Assembly (NCBI GenBank): GCA_002909145.1 | Contig: PNQY01000015.1 | Coordinates: forward strand, 1-61,311 | DNA length: 61,311 nucleotides | Direction of reading: 5' to 3' | From: Candidatus Thioglobus perditus | Lineage (GTDB): Bacteria > Pseudomonadota > Gammaproteobacteria > PS1 > Pseudothioglobaceae | Part shown: positions 45,434-55,186 of the stretch, in pieces | Layout: every line of letters starts with the position of its first letter | Position numbering within the stretch: the first letter of the stretch is position 1 | The notes under the pieces: generated by a model | Databases searched by the model: none | What the model saw: the letters and a program-made list of their open reading frames with translations, nothing else | What the model was told of the DNA's origin: nothing | Made by a program: the position numbers and the translations under genes

Positions 45434-46165
45434 TTGAATGTATTATTAACTAGACCCCTGGCCCAGGTTAAGACCCTGGAAGATTTAGTTAGTAGCTCTG
45501 GACATAATCCAATAATATTCCCAACTTTGGAAGTTATAGCTGTAGATGCTAAAATACAAAGGCAAAATTATGATGCCATTATCTTTATTAGTGCCAATGC
45601 GGTCGATTATGGCATAGATCTATTAAAGAGCATTGATTATAAAAATGCAAAGATTTTTGCAGTTGGGGGTGCTACTGCAAAAAGACTAACTGATAAGGGC
45701 ATTAGTGTTGACGGCTTTCCTAAAAATAAAGCTTCCAGTGAAGAGTTATTGGCAATGGATAATGTGTCACAACTATCGGCAAGTAATATTTTAATTTTTA
45801 GGGGTGTGGGCGGCAGAGAAACCCTTAAAAACGGGTTAATTAGTCGTGGAAATATTGTTGAATATGCGGAAGTTTATGAGCGTGTTCAAAGTCCAATATT
45901 GCCACTACATAAGGACTCAATTAACAATTTATTGTCTAGCGATGATGGGGTTATTACTATTACTAGTATCGACAGTATGAGTGCTATGCTGTCAATTGTT
46001 GAGCAAATAAACACTAATTATATTGATGTTTTGAAACAATACCCAATGATAGTTATTAGTGAGAGAATTAAGCACTATGTGAATTCCATTGGATTCGACA
46101 ATGTCAAGGTTACATCAAAAACTAATGATAACGGTATTGCGCAAAGCCTAAAATCAATTTATTAG
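45434..46165 (+). CDS. hemD: Uroporphyrinogen-III synthase
   Basis: A 243-residue HemD that cyclises hydroxymethylbilane to uroporphyrinogen III, the precursor of heme and of the siroheme needed by DsrAB. It begins MNVLLTRPLAQVKTL and shows FISANAVDYGI, FAVGGATAKRL, IFRGVGGRETL and ITSIDSMSAML. The start is TTG 45434, supported by TAGGAGA at 45421-45427; no in-frame ATG is close. Family sequences are very divergent, but these motifs suffice. Confidence 0.88.
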   Translation: MNVLLTRPLAQVKTLEDLVSSSGHNPIIFPTLEVIAVDAKIQRQNYDAIIFISANAVDYGIDLLKSIDYKNAKIFAVGGATAKRLTDKGISVDGFPKNKASSEELLAMDNVSQLSASNILIFRGVGGRETLKNGLISRGNIVEYAEVYERVQSPILPLHKDSINNLLSSDDGVITITSIDSMSAMLSIVEQINTNYIDVLKQYPMIVISERIKHYVNSIGFDNVKVTSKTNDNGIAQSLKSIY

Positions 46166-46180
46166 TGGGTATTAATACAC

Positions 46181-46216
46181 TTGACAAAGCAGTAGAATCC
46201 AGTTAATTTATTAACT
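46181..46216 (+). promoter_or_regulatory. Consensus promoter with palindrome over the -10
   Basis: TTGACA (46181-46186) and TAATTT (46204-46209) are 17 bases apart. The -10 is embedded in a perfect palindrome, AGTTAAT-TT-ATTAACT (46201-46216), a likely repressor site. It serves the HTH gene that follows. Confidence 0.6.
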
Positions 46217-46239
46217 ATATCTAATTTGTGGGGGTAATG

Positions 46240-46677
46240 ATGATAAAGTTAAGCGTTTCCCAGGCGGCTCGTATACTGGGAATTAGTCGTTTTGATATTC
46301 AAAATCAAATAAACAATGGGAAGCTACAAACACATGAGGGTTATGTTACAACTGATAGTTTGAGGTTAGCTTATCCAAACTTATGTTGCGATTCTGAACA
46401 AGATGAGCGTCTGGCCAAAATGCAACAAATTAAAAACAACGCTATGTTTAAGGATTACTCCAAAGGTGCTGTTCGCAATGAGAATGAAAAAGTGTTATTA
46501 GGCATTATCTCCTCACTTAAGACTGGCCTTAGTCAGGAGAAAATTAAGAATCAACACTATGAAATGGTTTTTGCTGAATTAGGTGAGCGTTTGGATGAGA
46601 TGGAAAGGTGTTGCCATTCTCAAGATAAAAAACCATTAAAAAAACTACAAAGCTGGGTAAATCAACAAACCCATTAA
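46240..46677 (+). CDS. Small HTH (MerR/excisionase-like) protein of unknown role
   Basis: A 145-residue protein. Residues 1-45 form a MerR/excisionase-type winged helix (LSVSQAARILGISRFDIQNQINNGKLQTHEGYVTTDSL). A cysteine pair NLCC, a charged middle and a helical C-terminus (QHYEMVFAELGERLDEMERCCH) with a second cysteine pair follow. ATG 46240 is preferred (5 bases after a G-run at 46230-46234); ATG 46237 or GTG 46228 are possible. It could be a regulator, perhaps of itself through the upstream palindrome. The two Cys-Cys pairs might sense metal or redox state. Convergent with metF, 4 bases apart. Confidence 0.6.
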   Translation: MIKLSVSQAARILGISRFDIQNQINNGKLQTHEGYVTTDSLRLAYPNLCCDSEQDERLAKMQQIKNNAMFKDYSKGAVRNENEKVLLGIISSLKTGLSQEKIKNQHYEMVFAELGERLDEMERCCHSQDKKPLKKLQSWVNQQTH

Positions 46678-46681
46678 GGGT

Positions 46682-47503
46682 TTATTTTAGATTTTTAGCG
46701 AGCTGTAATGAGGGGTTGGCTTTATTCATTGAGTAAAAGTGAAAACTGTCTACACCTTGACTTTTTAGTTGATCACAAAGACTATTGACCACGTCCAAGC
46801 CAAAGGCGCGAAGTGATTCCATATCATCATCAAATGACCTTAGTCGAGTTTCAATCCATCTAGGGACTTCAGCACCACACATATTTGAGAAACGAAGTAA
46901 TTGTGTGTAGTTAGTAATTGGCATAATGCCTGGTGTAATTGGAATCTCTACACCATGTTTTTGCACGTCATCTACAAACTTAAAGTAGGCGTCAGCATTA
47001 TAGAAATATTGAGTAATAGCACCATCAGCCCCGGCGTTTACTTTGTTAACAAAGTGTTTAATGTCTTGCTGAATATTTTTAGATTGAGGATGCATTTCTG
47101 GATATGCTGCAACCTCAATATGGAAGTGGTCATTGTATTCTGATTTGATAAATTCAACTAATTCATTAGCATAATGAAAATCACCAATATCACGCACACC
47201 AGATGGTATATCGCCTCTTAAAGTTATAATGCGATTGATTCCAGCAGATTTGTATTGGTTAAGCAGTTGGATTATTTTTTCTTTTTCTGAGCCAATACAA
47301 GAAAGATGTGGAGCTGCAGGAATATCATCATTCTTTTGGATATCAAGCACAGTTTCCAGTGTTGCATCTTGAGTAGAGCCGCCAGCACCAAAAGTTGTTG
47401 AAAAGTATTCTGGATTTATGACGCTTAATTCTTTGCGTACTTGTGCGAGATTTTTTTTACCTTCTTGCGTCCTTGGAGGGAAAAATTCAAAACTTAGTTT
47501 CAT
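46682..47503 (-). CDS. metF: Methylenetetrahydrofolate reductase
   Basis: A 273-residue flavoprotein that reduces 5,10-methylene-THF to 5-methyl-THF for methionine synthesis. It starts MKLSFEFFPPRTQEGKKNL and shows TFGAGGST, ITLRGDIPSG and ITQYFYNADAYFKFVDD, with PGIMPITNYTQL. Length is slightly below E. coli MetF (296). It is divergent from infA. No SAM riboswitch was recognised in the 138-base gap. Confidence 0.95.
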   Translation of the reverse strand: MKLSFEFFPPRTQEGKKNLAQVRKELSVINPEYFSTTFGAGGSTQDATLETVLDIQKNDDIPAAPHLSCIGSEKEKIIQLLNQYKSAGINRIITLRGDIPSGVRDIGDFHYANELVEFIKSEYNDHFHIEVAAYPEMHPQSKNIQQDIKHFVNKVNAGADGAITQYFYNADAYFKFVDDVQKHGVEIPITPGIMPITNYTQLLRFSNMCGAEVPRWIETRLRSFDDDMESLRAFGLDVVNSLCDQLKSQGVDSFHFYSMNKANPSLQLAKNLK

Positions 47504-47585
47504 CTTCGTTTGGCATTAACTCAAAATACGCTAATTATAGCTTATTTCAATAATGGTAGAGCTTTTCCCTTTTCTTGTATAGGGG

Positions 47586-47614
47586 TTTACAATCGGGGGT
47601 AAAATGGCGATAAT
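47586..47614 (+). promoter_or_regulatory. Promoter for infA
   Basis: TTTACA (47586-47591) and GATAAT (47609-47614) are separated by 17 bases, about 30 bases before infA. Confidence 0.55.
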
Positions 47615-47641
47615 TTACTTATTTAAGAGTTGTAATTACAT

Positions 47642-47860
47642 ATGTCAAAAAGCGATTATATTGAGTTAGAGGGTGTTGTTAAAGAAAAACTACCCAACAC
47701 TACTTTTACGGTTGAATTAGAAAATGGTCATAGTGTGTTGGCACATATTTCTGGAAAGATCCGTAAGCATTACATTCGTATTTTGCCAGGTGATAAGGTA
47801 ACAGTAGAAATGACTCCTTATGATTTAACCAAAGGTAGAATTACTTTTAGACATAAATGA
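47642..47860 (+). CDS. infA: Translation initiation factor IF-1
   Basis: A 72-residue OB-fold protein with [56 protein letters not shown] and the final GRITFRHK. Length is exactly that of E. coli IF-1. It has its own promoter and is not within a ribosomal-protein operon. A GATAAT-T-ATTATC palindrome begins at 47861 just after its stop. Confidence 0.97.
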   Translation: MSKSDYIELEGVVKEKLPNTTFTVELENGHSVLAHISGKIRKHYIRILPGDKVTVEMTPYDLTKGRITFRHK

Positions 47861-47901
47861 GATAATTATTATCGATGTAGTGGTGGATTTATTAAAGTAA
47901 A

Positions 47902-47936
47902 AATATCTTGTGCACTGCACAAGATATTGATATAAA
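47902..47936 (+). promoter_or_regulatory. Palindrome-promoter upstream of tRNA-Leu/oadGAB
   Basis: A 27-bp perfect palindrome (47902-47928; 13-bp arms, central C; core TTGTGCACTGCACAA). Its left core supplies a -35 TTGTGC (47908-47913), followed after 17 bases by -10 TATAAA (47931-47936). A dimeric repressor bound here would block the promoter. The same unit recurs at 51403. Confidence 0.65.
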
Positions 47937-48006
47937 ATATAAGCTTTGATAATTCTACAACTTTAAGATAAGGCAGATAATTATGACACAAGTAAAAATA
48001 ATTATT

Positions 48007-48091
48007 GCCGATGTGGTGGAATTGGTAGACACGCCGGATTCAAAATCCGGTTCCTTCGGGAGTGACGGTTCGACCCCGTCCATCGGTACCA
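48007..48091 (+). tRNA. leuX-type: tRNA-Leu (anticodon CAA)
   Basis: An 85-base class II tRNA. The acceptor arms GCCGATG (48007-48013) and CATCGGT (48081-48087) pair, followed by discriminator A and an encoded CCA (48089-48091). The anticodon arm CCGGA-TTCAAAA-TCCGG places CAA at 48041-48043, reading UUG. A long variable arm (TTCCTTCGGGAGT region) and the GGTTCGACCCC T-arm identify leucine. It lies 25 bases before oadG and downstream of the palindrome-promoter. Confidence 0.96.
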
Positions 48092-48116
48092 AATTGATTT
48101 GAGATAAAAAAATAAT

Positions 48117-48368
48117 ATGGAAAAAGTAGACCTTATAGAACAAGCATTAAATCTAACCTCATTTGGTATGGGCTTTGTGTTTTTGTTTTTAACTTTGTTG
48201 GTTTTTGTGACTAAGTTAATGTCTATTATTATTAGAAAAATTAAAATAACAGGCCATGTTGAAGAACAAGAGACTCAACATAATAACAACAAAAGCTTAT
48301 ACGATGAGTTGGATGAAGAGACTAAATTCGTTATTGAGCAAGCTATCAAGATGCATAGAGGGGCATAA
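48117..48368 (+). CDS. oadG: Oxaloacetate decarboxylase gamma subunit
   Basis: An 83-residue protein with one N-terminal membrane helix ([20 protein letters not shown]) and a charged cytoplasmic tail, ending [19 protein letters not shown]. This is the OadG/sodium-pump decarboxylase gamma type that assembles alpha and beta subunits. The ribosome site is weak. It is 5 bases before oadA. Confidence 0.88.
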   Translation: MEKVDLIEQALNLTSFGMGFVFLFLTLLVFVTKLMSIIIRKIKITGHVEEQETQHNNNKSLYDELDEETKFVIEQAIKMHRGA

Positions 48369-48373
48369 GGGTA

Positions 48374-50197
48374 ATGCGAAAATTTTTTAAAAATATGACA
48401 AAAAAATCTGATAATTCAGAAGGTAAAAAGGTAGAAATTACTGAGCTTGTCTTTAGAGATGCTCATCAATCACTGCTTGCAACACGTATGCGTATTGACG
48501 ATATGCTCCCAATTGCTGATAAGCTAGATAAGATTGGCTATTGGTCTATGGAGAGCTGGGGTGGAGCTACATTCGACTCTTGTATTCGTTATCTTGGTGA
48601 AGATCCTTGGGATAGAATTCGTGAAATCAAAAAAGTTATGCCTAATACTCCTCAGCAAATGTTGCTTAGAGGTCAAAATTTATTAGGATATCGACACTAT
48701 AGTGATGATGTGGTGCGTAAATTCGTAGATCGTTGTGCAGAGAATGGAGTTGGAGTTTTTCGTATTTTTGATGCGATGAATGATATTCGTAACCTTAAAA
48801 CTGCAACTGATCAAGCGGTTAAGGCTGGTCAGCATGCTCAAGGTACGATGTCTTATACAGTAAGCCCAGTACACAATACTCAAACATGGTTAGATATGGC
48901 TAGGGAGATTGAAGACATGGGTGCACATTCATTGTGTATTAAGGATATGGCTGGATTATTACAGCCATACGTTGCCTATGACTTAGTTAAAGAGCTTAAG
49001 GCTGCTATAGATATTCCAATTCAATTACATGCTCACGCAACAACTGGTCTTTCTACAGCAAGTATTGTTAAAGCGGTTGAGGCTGGTATTGATCGTGTTG
49101 ATACGGCAATCGGATCAATGAGTATGACTTATGGCCATTCAGCGACTAACTCAGTAGTATCTATTTTAGAAAACAGTCCTAGAAAAACTGGTCTAGATTT
49201 AGAAAAATTAGAAGAAATTGATGCTTACTTTAGACCTATACGTTGTAAGTATGCTCAATTTGAAGGCTCACTCAAAGGTGTGGATTCAAGAATATTACTT
49301 TCTCAAGTTCCAGGTGGCATGTTGACCAACATGGAAAACCAATTACGTGAGCAAAATGCAGCAGATAAGATGGATGAGGTTCTAGCCGAGATACCTCGTG
49401 TACGTAAAGATTTAGGCTATATTCCATTAGTCACTCCAACTTCACAAATTGTTGGTACACAGTCTGTACTTAATGTACTTACTGGAGAGCGTTACAAGAC
49501 AGTTACTAAGGAATCTGCTGGCGTACTTAAGGGTGAATATGGAGCAACTCCGGCGCCAGTTGATAATGCATTACAAGTTAAAGTGTTAGATGGATCTGAA
49601 CCTATAACTTGCAGACCTGCTGACAATATAGCTCCAGAGATGCATATTCTTGAGCAAGAGTTTGACACTATTGTTGCTGAAAAAGGCATCACTTTGGCTG
49701 ATAATAAGATTGATGACTTAATGATTTATGCCTTATTCCCGCAAGTTGGTGTGTCATTTTTAGAAAATCGTAACAACCCTGATTTCTTTGAGCCGGTTCC
49801 ACAAGGGTGTGACAGGCCTGATAGTGGAGAAGGCAGTACTTACACAGTTTCATTTAATGGTAGTTCTTACACAGTTGAGGTTTCAGCTGGTGGAGATATA
49901 ACTTCAATGCAAGCAGCTTCTGATAAAGCAGAGCCTCCAGCTCCAGTAGAAAAAGAAATTGTAGCTGAAGCTCCAGCTACTGGTGGTGAGGATATTGGCG
50001 CACCATTATCTGGAAATATCTGGAAGGTTATGGTTGAACCAAATCAAAAGATTGCAGAGGGTGACGTTCTAGTTGTTCTTGAAGCTATGAAAATGGAAAC
50101 AGAAATTAAAGCAGCAAGAGATGGTGTAGTTACTAACATCAGTGTAAAAGAAGGAGATTCTGTCTCTGTTGGGCAAGCTTTATTGACACTTGCATAA
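48374..50197 (+). CDS. oadA: Oxaloacetate decarboxylase alpha subunit (biotin carrier)
   Basis: A 607-residue carboxyltransferase. The TIM-barrel domain begins [19 protein letters not shown] and has [11 protein letters not shown] and [13 protein letters not shown], with the HAHATTGLS metal-site segment. A Pro/Ala-rich linker near residues 510-540 leads to a biotinyl domain with the lysine in [11 protein letters not shown]. It transfers CO2 from oxaloacetate to biotin for release by OadB. With oadG and oadB it pumps sodium; a pyruvate-carboxylase-B role is less likely because the pump subunits are present. Confidence 0.95.
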   Translation: MRKFFKNMTKKSDNSEGKKVEITELVFRDAHQSLLATRMRIDDMLPIADKLDKIGYWSMESWGGATFDSCIRYLGEDPWDRIREIKKVMPNTPQQMLLRGQNLLGYRHYSDDVVRKFVDRCAENGVGVFRIFDAMNDIRNLKTATDQAVKAGQHAQGTMSYTVSPVHNTQTWLDMAREIEDMGAHSLCIKDMAGLLQPYVAYDLVKELKAAIDIPIQLHAHATTGLSTASIVKAVEAGIDRVDTAIGSMSMTYGHSATNSVVSILENSPRKTGLDLEKLEEIDAYFRPIRCKYAQFEGSLKGVDSRILLSQVPGGMLTNMENQLREQNAADKMDEVLAEIPRVRKDLGYIPLVTPTSQIVGTQSVLNVLTGERYKTVTKESAGVLKGEYGATPAPVDNALQVKVLDGSEPITCRPADNIAPEMHILEQEFDTIVAEKGITLADNKIDDLMIYALFPQVGVSFLENRNNPDFFEPVPQGCDRPDSGEGSTYTVSFNGSSYTVEVSAGGDITSMQAASDKAEPPAPVEKEIVAEAPATGGEDIGAPLSGNIWKVMVEPNQKIAEGDVLVVLEAMKMETEIKAARDGVVTNISVKEGDSVSVGQALLTLA

Positions 50198-50214
50198 TTA
50201 CATAGAATTTTAAT

Positions 50215-51345
50215 ATGGAACAATTAAATACACTTTGGGTTAACACTGGTCTGTACCAAATATCACCAGGTCAAGCATTAATGCTATTGGTTGGTATGTT
50301 ATTACTTTATTTGGCTATTGTTAAAAACTTTGAGCCATTATTACTACTACCTATTGGTTTTGGTGCAATCTTAGCTAATATACCAGGTGCTGGAATAGCA
50401 GAAGGTAATGGCATACTGCATATATTCTATGTGGTTGGTATTGAATCTGGCGCTTTTCCTTTGATTATTTTTATGGGTGTTGGTGCGTTAACAGATTTTG
50501 GCCCATTATTAGCAAATCCTAAGACTTTGTTACTAGGTGCTGCGGCACAATTTGGTATTTTTGCCACACTACTTGGAGCAATTGGATTGACCGCTGTTGG
50601 TGTATTTGACTTTAGTCTTACTGATGCAGCAGCAATTGGTATTATTGGTGGCGCAGACGGACCAACCAGTATTTATGTAGCTTCCAAGTTAGCGCCAGAT
50701 TTACTTGGTGCGATTGCTGTAGCTTCTTATTCTTATATGGCTCTTGTTCCGCTTATTCAGCCACCAATTATGCGTGCACTAACTACTGAGAAAGAGCGTC
50801 AAATTGAAATGGTACAACTTAGAGAAGTTTCAGCAAGAGAGAAAATTATTTTTCCAATTATGTTGTTGGTATTGGTTGCACTATTACTGCCAGATGCGGC
50901 TCCACTATTAGGTATGTTTGCTTTTGGTAATCTTATGAAAGAATCTGGTGTAGTTGATCGCCTTAGTGATACTACACAAAATGCACTAATTAATATTGTT
51001 ACAATATTTTTAGGTCTTGCGGTTGGCTCGAAACTAATGGCTGATAAGTTCTTACAAATTGACACCTTAGGTATTTTATTATTAGGTATGGTGGCTTTCG
51101 CAATTGGTACGGCTTGCGGCTTAATAATGGCAAAAATTATGAATATATTTAGTAAGCATAAAATTAATCCATTGATTGGATCTGCTGGTGTTTCTGCAGT
51201 GCCAATGGCAGCCAGAGTATCTAACAAGGTTGGGCTAGAATCAAACCCACATAACTTCTTGTTAATGCATGCAATGGGTCCAAATGTTGCTGGTGTTATA
51301 GGATCGGCGATAGCAGCGGGCATTATGATCCAATTCTTAGGATAA
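50215..51345 (+). CDS. oadB: Oxaloacetate decarboxylase beta subunit (sodium pump)
   Basis: A 376-residue polytopic protein of the sodium-ion-translocating decarboxylase beta family. Marks include [28 protein letters not shown], the conserved [17 protein letters not shown] with its essential aspartate, and [19 protein letters not shown]. It decarboxylates carboxybiotin and exports Na+. It starts 18 bases after oadA with a poor ribosome site. Confidence 0.95.
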   Translation: MEQLNTLWVNTGLYQISPGQALMLLVGMLLLYLAIVKNFEPLLLLPIGFGAILANIPGAGIAEGNGILHIFYVVGIESGAFPLIIFMGVGALTDFGPLLANPKTLLLGAAAQFGIFATLLGAIGLTAVGVFDFSLTDAAAIGIIGGADGPTSIYVASKLAPDLLGAIAVASYSYMALVPLIQPPIMRALTTEKERQIEMVQLREVSAREKIIFPIMLLVLVALLLPDAAPLLGMFAFGNLMKESGVVDRLSDTTQNALINIVTIFLGLAVGSKLMADKFLQIDTLGILLLGMVAFAIGTACGLIMAKIMNIFSKHKINPLIGSAGVSAVPMAARVSNKVGLESNPHNFLLMHAMGPNVAGVIGSAIAAGIMIQFLG

Positions 51346-51402
51346 TATCTTGTCTTTTACGGATTCAAATACTCTTTATTACACTTATACGTTAAAATTA
51401 AA

Positions 51403-51437
51403 AATATATTGTGCACTGCACAATATATTCATATAAA
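51403..51437 (+). promoter_or_regulatory. Second palindrome-promoter, upstream of panD
   Basis: A 27-bp perfect palindrome (51403-51429) with the identical TTGTGCACTGCACAA core as at 47902. The flanking arm base pair is changed from C/G to A/T on both sides, keeping symmetry. -35 TTGTGC (51409-51414), 17-base spacer, -10 TATAAA (51432-51437). The panD start codon is about 44 bases downstream. Confidence 0.65.
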
Positions 51438-51480
51438 ATACAAACTAAGAACATATACAAAAAGTATTAAAATATTAAAA

Positions 51481-51849
51481 ATGCAAAGAACTTTCTTAAA
51501 AGCTAAATTACATCGAGTTACTACTACCGCTAGTGAGGTGGATTATGAGGGCTCGTGTGAGATTGATGGCGTACTGTTAGATACTGCTGGTATAGGTACA
51601 TTTGAGCAGATTCAGATATACAACATAAATAACGGCAATAGATTTACTACTTACACAATCCGTGGCAAGGATAATTCTGGGGTTATTTCAGTAAATGGCG
51701 CCGCAGCACATAAAGCTGACGTTGGTGATTTGTTAATTATTGCTGCTTATGCTGACTACGATGAAAAAGAGTTAGAAAGCTATTCGCCAATGCTTTGCTA
51801 TGTGGATGAAAATAATACTATAGTTAGAACTGATTCTAACATTCGTTAA
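51481..51849 (+). CDS. panD: Aspartate 1-decarboxylase
   Basis: A 122-residue pyruvoyl enzyme making beta-alanine for pantothenate and CoA. It starts [13 protein letters not shown]; the self-cleavage site Gly24-Ser25 is in YEGSCEID, and [20 protein letters not shown] is conserved. ATG 51481 matches the family N-terminus; the longer frame upstream runs through the palindrome-promoter. Its end overlaps the convergent lolD by 14 bases. It stands apart from panB and panC. Confidence 0.94.
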   Translation: MQRTFLKAKLHRVTTTASEVDYEGSCEIDGVLLDTAGIGTFEQIQIYNINNGNRFTTYTIRGKDNSGVISVNGAAAHKADVGDLLIIAAYADYDEKELESYSPMLCYVDENNTIVRTDSNIR

Positions 51850-52513
51850 GCTTCCCGCCTTCCATAACTAAAACTCTTTGCATTTTTTTTGCAATTTTCT
51901 CATCGTGGGTGACAACTACAAGAGCTGAGTTCTTATTATGATTCAGCTTAATCATTAAATCTAATACATCAATAGCATTTTTAGCATCTAAGTTCCCAGT
52001 TGGTTCATCTGCTAGTAAACAAATAGGGTTGGTTATAAGCGCTCTAGCTATAGCAACTCTTTGACGCTCTCCACCTGATAATTGTGCTGGCAAGTGATCA
52101 ATTCTTTGACTAAGGCCAATACTATCCAATATCTCGACCGATTTTTGCATTGACTCTGTCTTGCTATAGCCTTGTATTAAAAGTGGCATAGCTACATTAT
52201 CAAGTGCGGTAAAGTCTTTTAACAGGTGATGAAATTGATATACAAATCCTAGGTTTTTTGATCTAATTTCTGTAGTTTTATTTTCATTTAGCTCAGTAAT
52301 ATCTATATTGTTGATAAGCACTTCTCCTTTATCAGGCGTACTCATACCTCCAATCAAGTTTAATAGTGTTGATTTACCACAGCCAGATTGCCCTAAAATG
52401 GCAACTGATTCCCCTTGGTCTATAATCAGGTCTAAATCCTGCAATACTGGAGTTATTAGTCCATTGTCGTTGTAACTATAGCTAACATTGTTAAGTTTGA
52501 TAATGCTATTCAT
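51836..52513 (-). CDS. lolD: Lipoprotein-releasing ABC transporter ATPase LolD
   Basis: A 225-residue ABC ATPase: Walker [10 protein letters not shown], signature [15 protein letters not shown], Walker [12 protein letters not shown], and the switch [28 protein letters not shown] is typical of LolD. It powers detachment of lipoproteins from the inner membrane. It overlaps the permease gene by 8 bases. Confidence 0.93.
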   Translation of the reverse strand: MNSIIKLNNVSYSYNDNGLITPVLQDLDLIIDQGESVAILGQSGCGKSTLLNLIGGMSTPDKGEVLINNIDITELNENKTTEIRSKNLGFVYQFHHLLKDFTALDNVAMPLLIQGYSKTESMQKSVEILDSIGLSQRIDHLPAQLSGGERQRVAIARALITNPICLLADEPTGNLDAKNAIDVLDLMIKLNHNKNSALVVVTHDEKIAKKMQRVLVMEGGKLNEC

Positions 52514-53741
52514 AATTCAACACCTTGGCAATTTCAACTTTACCAGCACGCCTAGCTGGATAAATAGCGGCAGCTAATACCAATATAAAAGCACCTATTG
52601 CTACTTTTGCAATATCTAGAATGTGTATTTCAGAAGGAAAGCGATTTATATAAAACACATCTTTTGGGAAGAACTGAAAGCCTAGTATTGATTCAATAAT
52701 GCTAACAATAGTTTCAATATTAAGAGATAGTGCAACCCCTAGTATTAGACCGATGCTAATACCAATTAAACCAATGGTCAATCCTTGATAGAAAAATATT
52801 TTAACAATACGCTTTGGGGTCATACCTAGAGTTTTTAAAATGGCTATATCGGCTCTTTTATCAGTAACAACCATTATCATCATTGATACAATATTAAATG
52901 CCGCCACAGCAATAATTAATGACAGTACTATGCCAATCATTTGTTTTTCAAGATTTAGCGCTTTAATAAAGTTGGATTTTTGCTTGGTCCAGTCAACTCC
53001 ATAATATTTATTGCCATCGATACTATTTGCTACTTCGTTAACAATATCTTTAGCCTGGAACAGGTCATTAACTTTAAGTCTAATTCCAGAGACTTTATTG
53101 TGCATTGAATATAGTTTTTGCGCTTGGTTTATATGAATAAAAGCCAGAGTGTTATCATATTCATTAATACCCGCATCAAATACACCACCCACAGTAAAAC
53201 GCTTAAATCTTGGCTGAATTCCAATAATGCCGGAAGATACATTTGGGGTTAGTAAGGTAATCTTATCACCAACATTTGCTCCTAGTTGTAGCGCCAGACC
53301 AGAACCAATAAGGATGTTGTTCTTAGTTAAAGATGCCTCTCCATGTTTAATTTTATTAAGCAGGATAGATGTTTGTTTTTCTAAATCTACATCAACACCT
53401 CTAATACTAATCCCTTGCGCCTTACCGTTGATACTTATAAGAGCATAGCGCTCAATGTATGGAGAAGAATTAATAACATCTGGGTGTTTATTTATTTCAA
53501 CTTGAAGATCTTGCCAGTTGGTTACTGATCCAGAATATTCGGTAATATATGCGTGTGAAATAGCATTAAGGACCCTATCTCTTAACTCCTTATGAAAGCC
53601 GTTCATAACCGAAAGTACAGTAACAAGTGTCATTACTCCAAGAATAAGCCCCACCATTGACACACCAGAAATAAAGGAAACAAAGCCTTTTTTACGATTA
53701 GAACGTAAATACTGACTAGAAATATTAAATTCGATGCTCAT
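52506..53741 (-). CDS. lolC: Lipoprotein-releasing ABC transporter permease (LolC/LolE family)
   Basis: A 411-residue FtsX-like permease. One N-terminal helix (GFVSFISGVSMVGLILGVMTLVTVLSVMNGFHKELRDR), a large periplasmic domain and three C-terminal helices beginning IVLSLIIAVAAFNIVSMMIMVV, with DIAILKTLGMTPKRIVKIFFYQG. Only one permease gene accompanies lolD, so the transporter may be a homodimer of the LolF type or have a second subunit elsewhere. Confidence 0.9.
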   Translation of the reverse strand: MSIEFNISSQYLRSNRKKGFVSFISGVSMVGLILGVMTLVTVLSVMNGFHKELRDRVLNAISHAYITEYSGSVTNWQDLQVEINKHPDVINSSPYIERYALISINGKAQGISIRGVDVDLEKQTSILLNKIKHGEASLTKNNILIGSGLALQLGANVGDKITLLTPNVSSGIIGIQPRFKRFTVGGVFDAGINEYDNTLAFIHINQAQKLYSMHNKVSGIRLKVNDLFQAKDIVNEVANSIDGNKYYGVDWTKQKSNFIKALNLEKQMIGIVLSLIIAVAAFNIVSMMIMVVTDKRADIAILKTLGMTPKRIVKIFFYQGLTIGLIGISIGLILGVALSLNIETIVSIIESILGFQFFPKDVFYINRFPSEIHILDIAKVAIGAFILVLAAAIYPARRAGKVEIAKVLNYE

Positions 53742-53799
53742 AGTGCTGATATTTTGTCATAATTAGCACTGTTATAAGCAGTTAAATCAAAGGGGGAGT

Positions 53800-54228
53800 A
53801 TGACTGAATTGGCACTTAAAAATAAGATAGACAGGCTTGGTGATTTTCTAATTGAGACCTTTCATATAGTTGGTTTGTTCGCCATTGGCGGAACCATTGT
53901 TTGGTCAGCAGTAAGCGAATACATAGTTATTATGCAACATGAGTCTGGCTTTGCGTCACTAAAGGATATTTTGCTTTTATTTATCTATTTAGAGCTTGGG
54001 GCTATGACTGGTATTTATTTTAAAACTCATAAAATGCCAGTAATTTTCTTGATATTTATTGCCATAACAGCGATTACAAGATTTATGGTGATTGATATGA
54101 AGTCCTTAGTATCTAATGATAAATTCAATTTATTGATTATGGTTGTTTCCATTCTTGTATTGTCTATTTCTGCTGGAGTGTTAAGATTTACAGAGAAAAA
54201 ATATGAAAATGAAGAAGGGTATTTTTAA
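53800..54228 (+). CDS. PsiE-like membrane protein
   Basis: A 142-residue protein with four predicted helices (about residues 20-42, 56-72, 78-96 and 108-128) and the DILLLFIYLELGAMTGIYF and ITAITRFMVID segments typical of the phosphate-starvation-inducible PsiE family. GGGGGAG precedes ATG 53800. The function of PsiE is not known. It leads directly into lpxK after 10 bases. Confidence 0.8.
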   Translation: MTELALKNKIDRLGDFLIETFHIVGLFAIGGTIVWSAVSEYIVIMQHESGFASLKDILLLFIYLELGAMTGIYFKTHKMPVIFLIFIAITAITRFMVIDMKSLVSNDKFNLLIMVVSILVLSISAGVLRFTEKKYENEEGYF

Positions 54229-54238
54229 ACAATAGAGT

Positions 54239-55186
54239 ATGGATTTAAATAACAAGAGGTTTATTAATTATTTGTTGTTGCCAGTATCTATTGTGTTTTA
54301 TTTACTGTCCAACCTTAGAAGGCTGCTTTATAAGATAAACCTTATTCCTGTACAAAAATTTAGTGTTCCAGTTATTGTGGTTGGCAATATTACTGTTGGA
54401 GGTACTGGAAAAACCCCGATAGTAATAAGCTTGACAAAATACTTTGAGCGCCAAGGTAAAAAGGCCGGAGTAGTATCGCGTGGATATAGCGGTTCGCATA
54501 ATCTAGGCAGTTTGTTTGTAGATAAAAATACTGATCCAAGCATATCTGGCGATGAGCCACTGTTGATTTCTATAGAGTCAAACTCTCCGGTAGTGGTTAA
54601 CAAAAATAGAGCTCAAGCAGTTAAAGATTTAATCAATAACTACAGCGTTGATTTGGTTATTAGTGATGATGGTCTTCAGCACTACTCAATGGCTAGAGAT
54701 GTAGAAATTGCTGTTATTGATGGGCGACGACGTTTTGGCAATGGATTTTTCTTGCCATCCGGTCCGCTTAGAGAATCAATATCAAGACTAAAAACTGTTG
54801 ATTTTATAATCAACAATGGCGCATTAAATCCCGGAGAATTCTCTTGTGAATTAATAGCGAAAGAATTTGTAAATATTAAAACTGGTGAAAGAGTGCCCGT
54901 TGATTTTTTTCAGGGTAAGTATTGTCACGGAGTTGCTGGTATTGGCTATCCACAGCGATTTTTTGATACATTAATAGATTTAAATATTAAGCTAGAGCCT
55001 CATAAGTTTGCAGATCATTTCGCATACAAAGAGTCTGATTTAGAATTTGATGATAATCATCCAATTCTTATGACCTCTAAGGATTGTGTAAAATGTAGGC
55101 AGTTCGCTAATAATCAGATGTGGTATTTACAAGTTGAGGCTGATTTAGGCGCTGATTTTTTAAATAAATTAAATGCAAAATTATGA
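54239..55186 (+). CDS. lpxK: Tetraacyldisaccharide 4'-kinase
   Basis: A 315-residue inner-membrane kinase that phosphorylates the lipid A precursor at 4'. After an N-terminal hydrophobic segment it has [22 protein letters not shown] (P-loop), [30 protein letters not shown] and FLPSGPLRE. It overlaps ycaR by 4 bases, as in the conserved lpxK-ycaR-kdsB order; msbA is not present. Confidence 0.95.
   Translation: MDLNNKRFINYLLLPVSIVFYLLSNLRRLLYKINLIPVQKFSVPVIVVGNITVGGTGKTPIVISLTKYFERQGKKAGVVSRGYSGSHNLGSLFVDKNTDPSISGDEPLLISIESNSPVVVNKNRAQAVKDLINNYSVDLVISDDGLQHYSMARDVEIAVIDGRRRFGNGFFLPSGPLRESISRLKTVDFIINNGALNPGEFSCELIAKEFVNIKTGERVPVDFFQGKYCHGVAGIGYPQRFFDTLIDLNIKLEPHKFADHFAYKESDLEFDDNHPILMTSKDCVKCRQFANNQMWYLQVEADLGADFLNKLNAKL

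Noticed and set aside
47504-47641. SAM-responsive riboswitch upstream of metF.
   Set aside because: No paired-helix pattern of a SAM riboswitch is visible in the gap, which is largely explained by the infA promoter.
47861-47873. GATAAT-T-ATTATC palindrome after infA, reminiscent of a Fur box.
   Set aside because: Only 13 bases, two hexamers and very AT-rich; no iron gene follows and a chance origin is likely.
47902-47928. BirA operator interpretation of the palindrome upstream of the biotin-dependent oad genes.
   Set aside because: BirA sites have TTGTAAAC and GTTTACAA arms separated by 15-16 bases; this palindrome has a 1-base centre and a different core.
47902-47928. Terminator for infA.
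   Set aside because: The arms meet with a 1-base centre, there is no T-run after it, and a -10 element follows at the right distance.
47983-48105. An open reading frame (starting MTQVKIIIADVVEL) that runs through the tRNA-Leu gene.
   Set aside because: From about its ninth codon it is the translation of the tRNA itself; the tRNA fold, CCA end and anticodon are clear, and such tRNA-derived frames are a common artefact.
53742-53770. AGTGCT/AGCACT inverted repeat between lolC and the psiE-like gene.
   Set aside because: Arms of 6 bp, 17 bases apart, can arise by chance and no other signal supports it.
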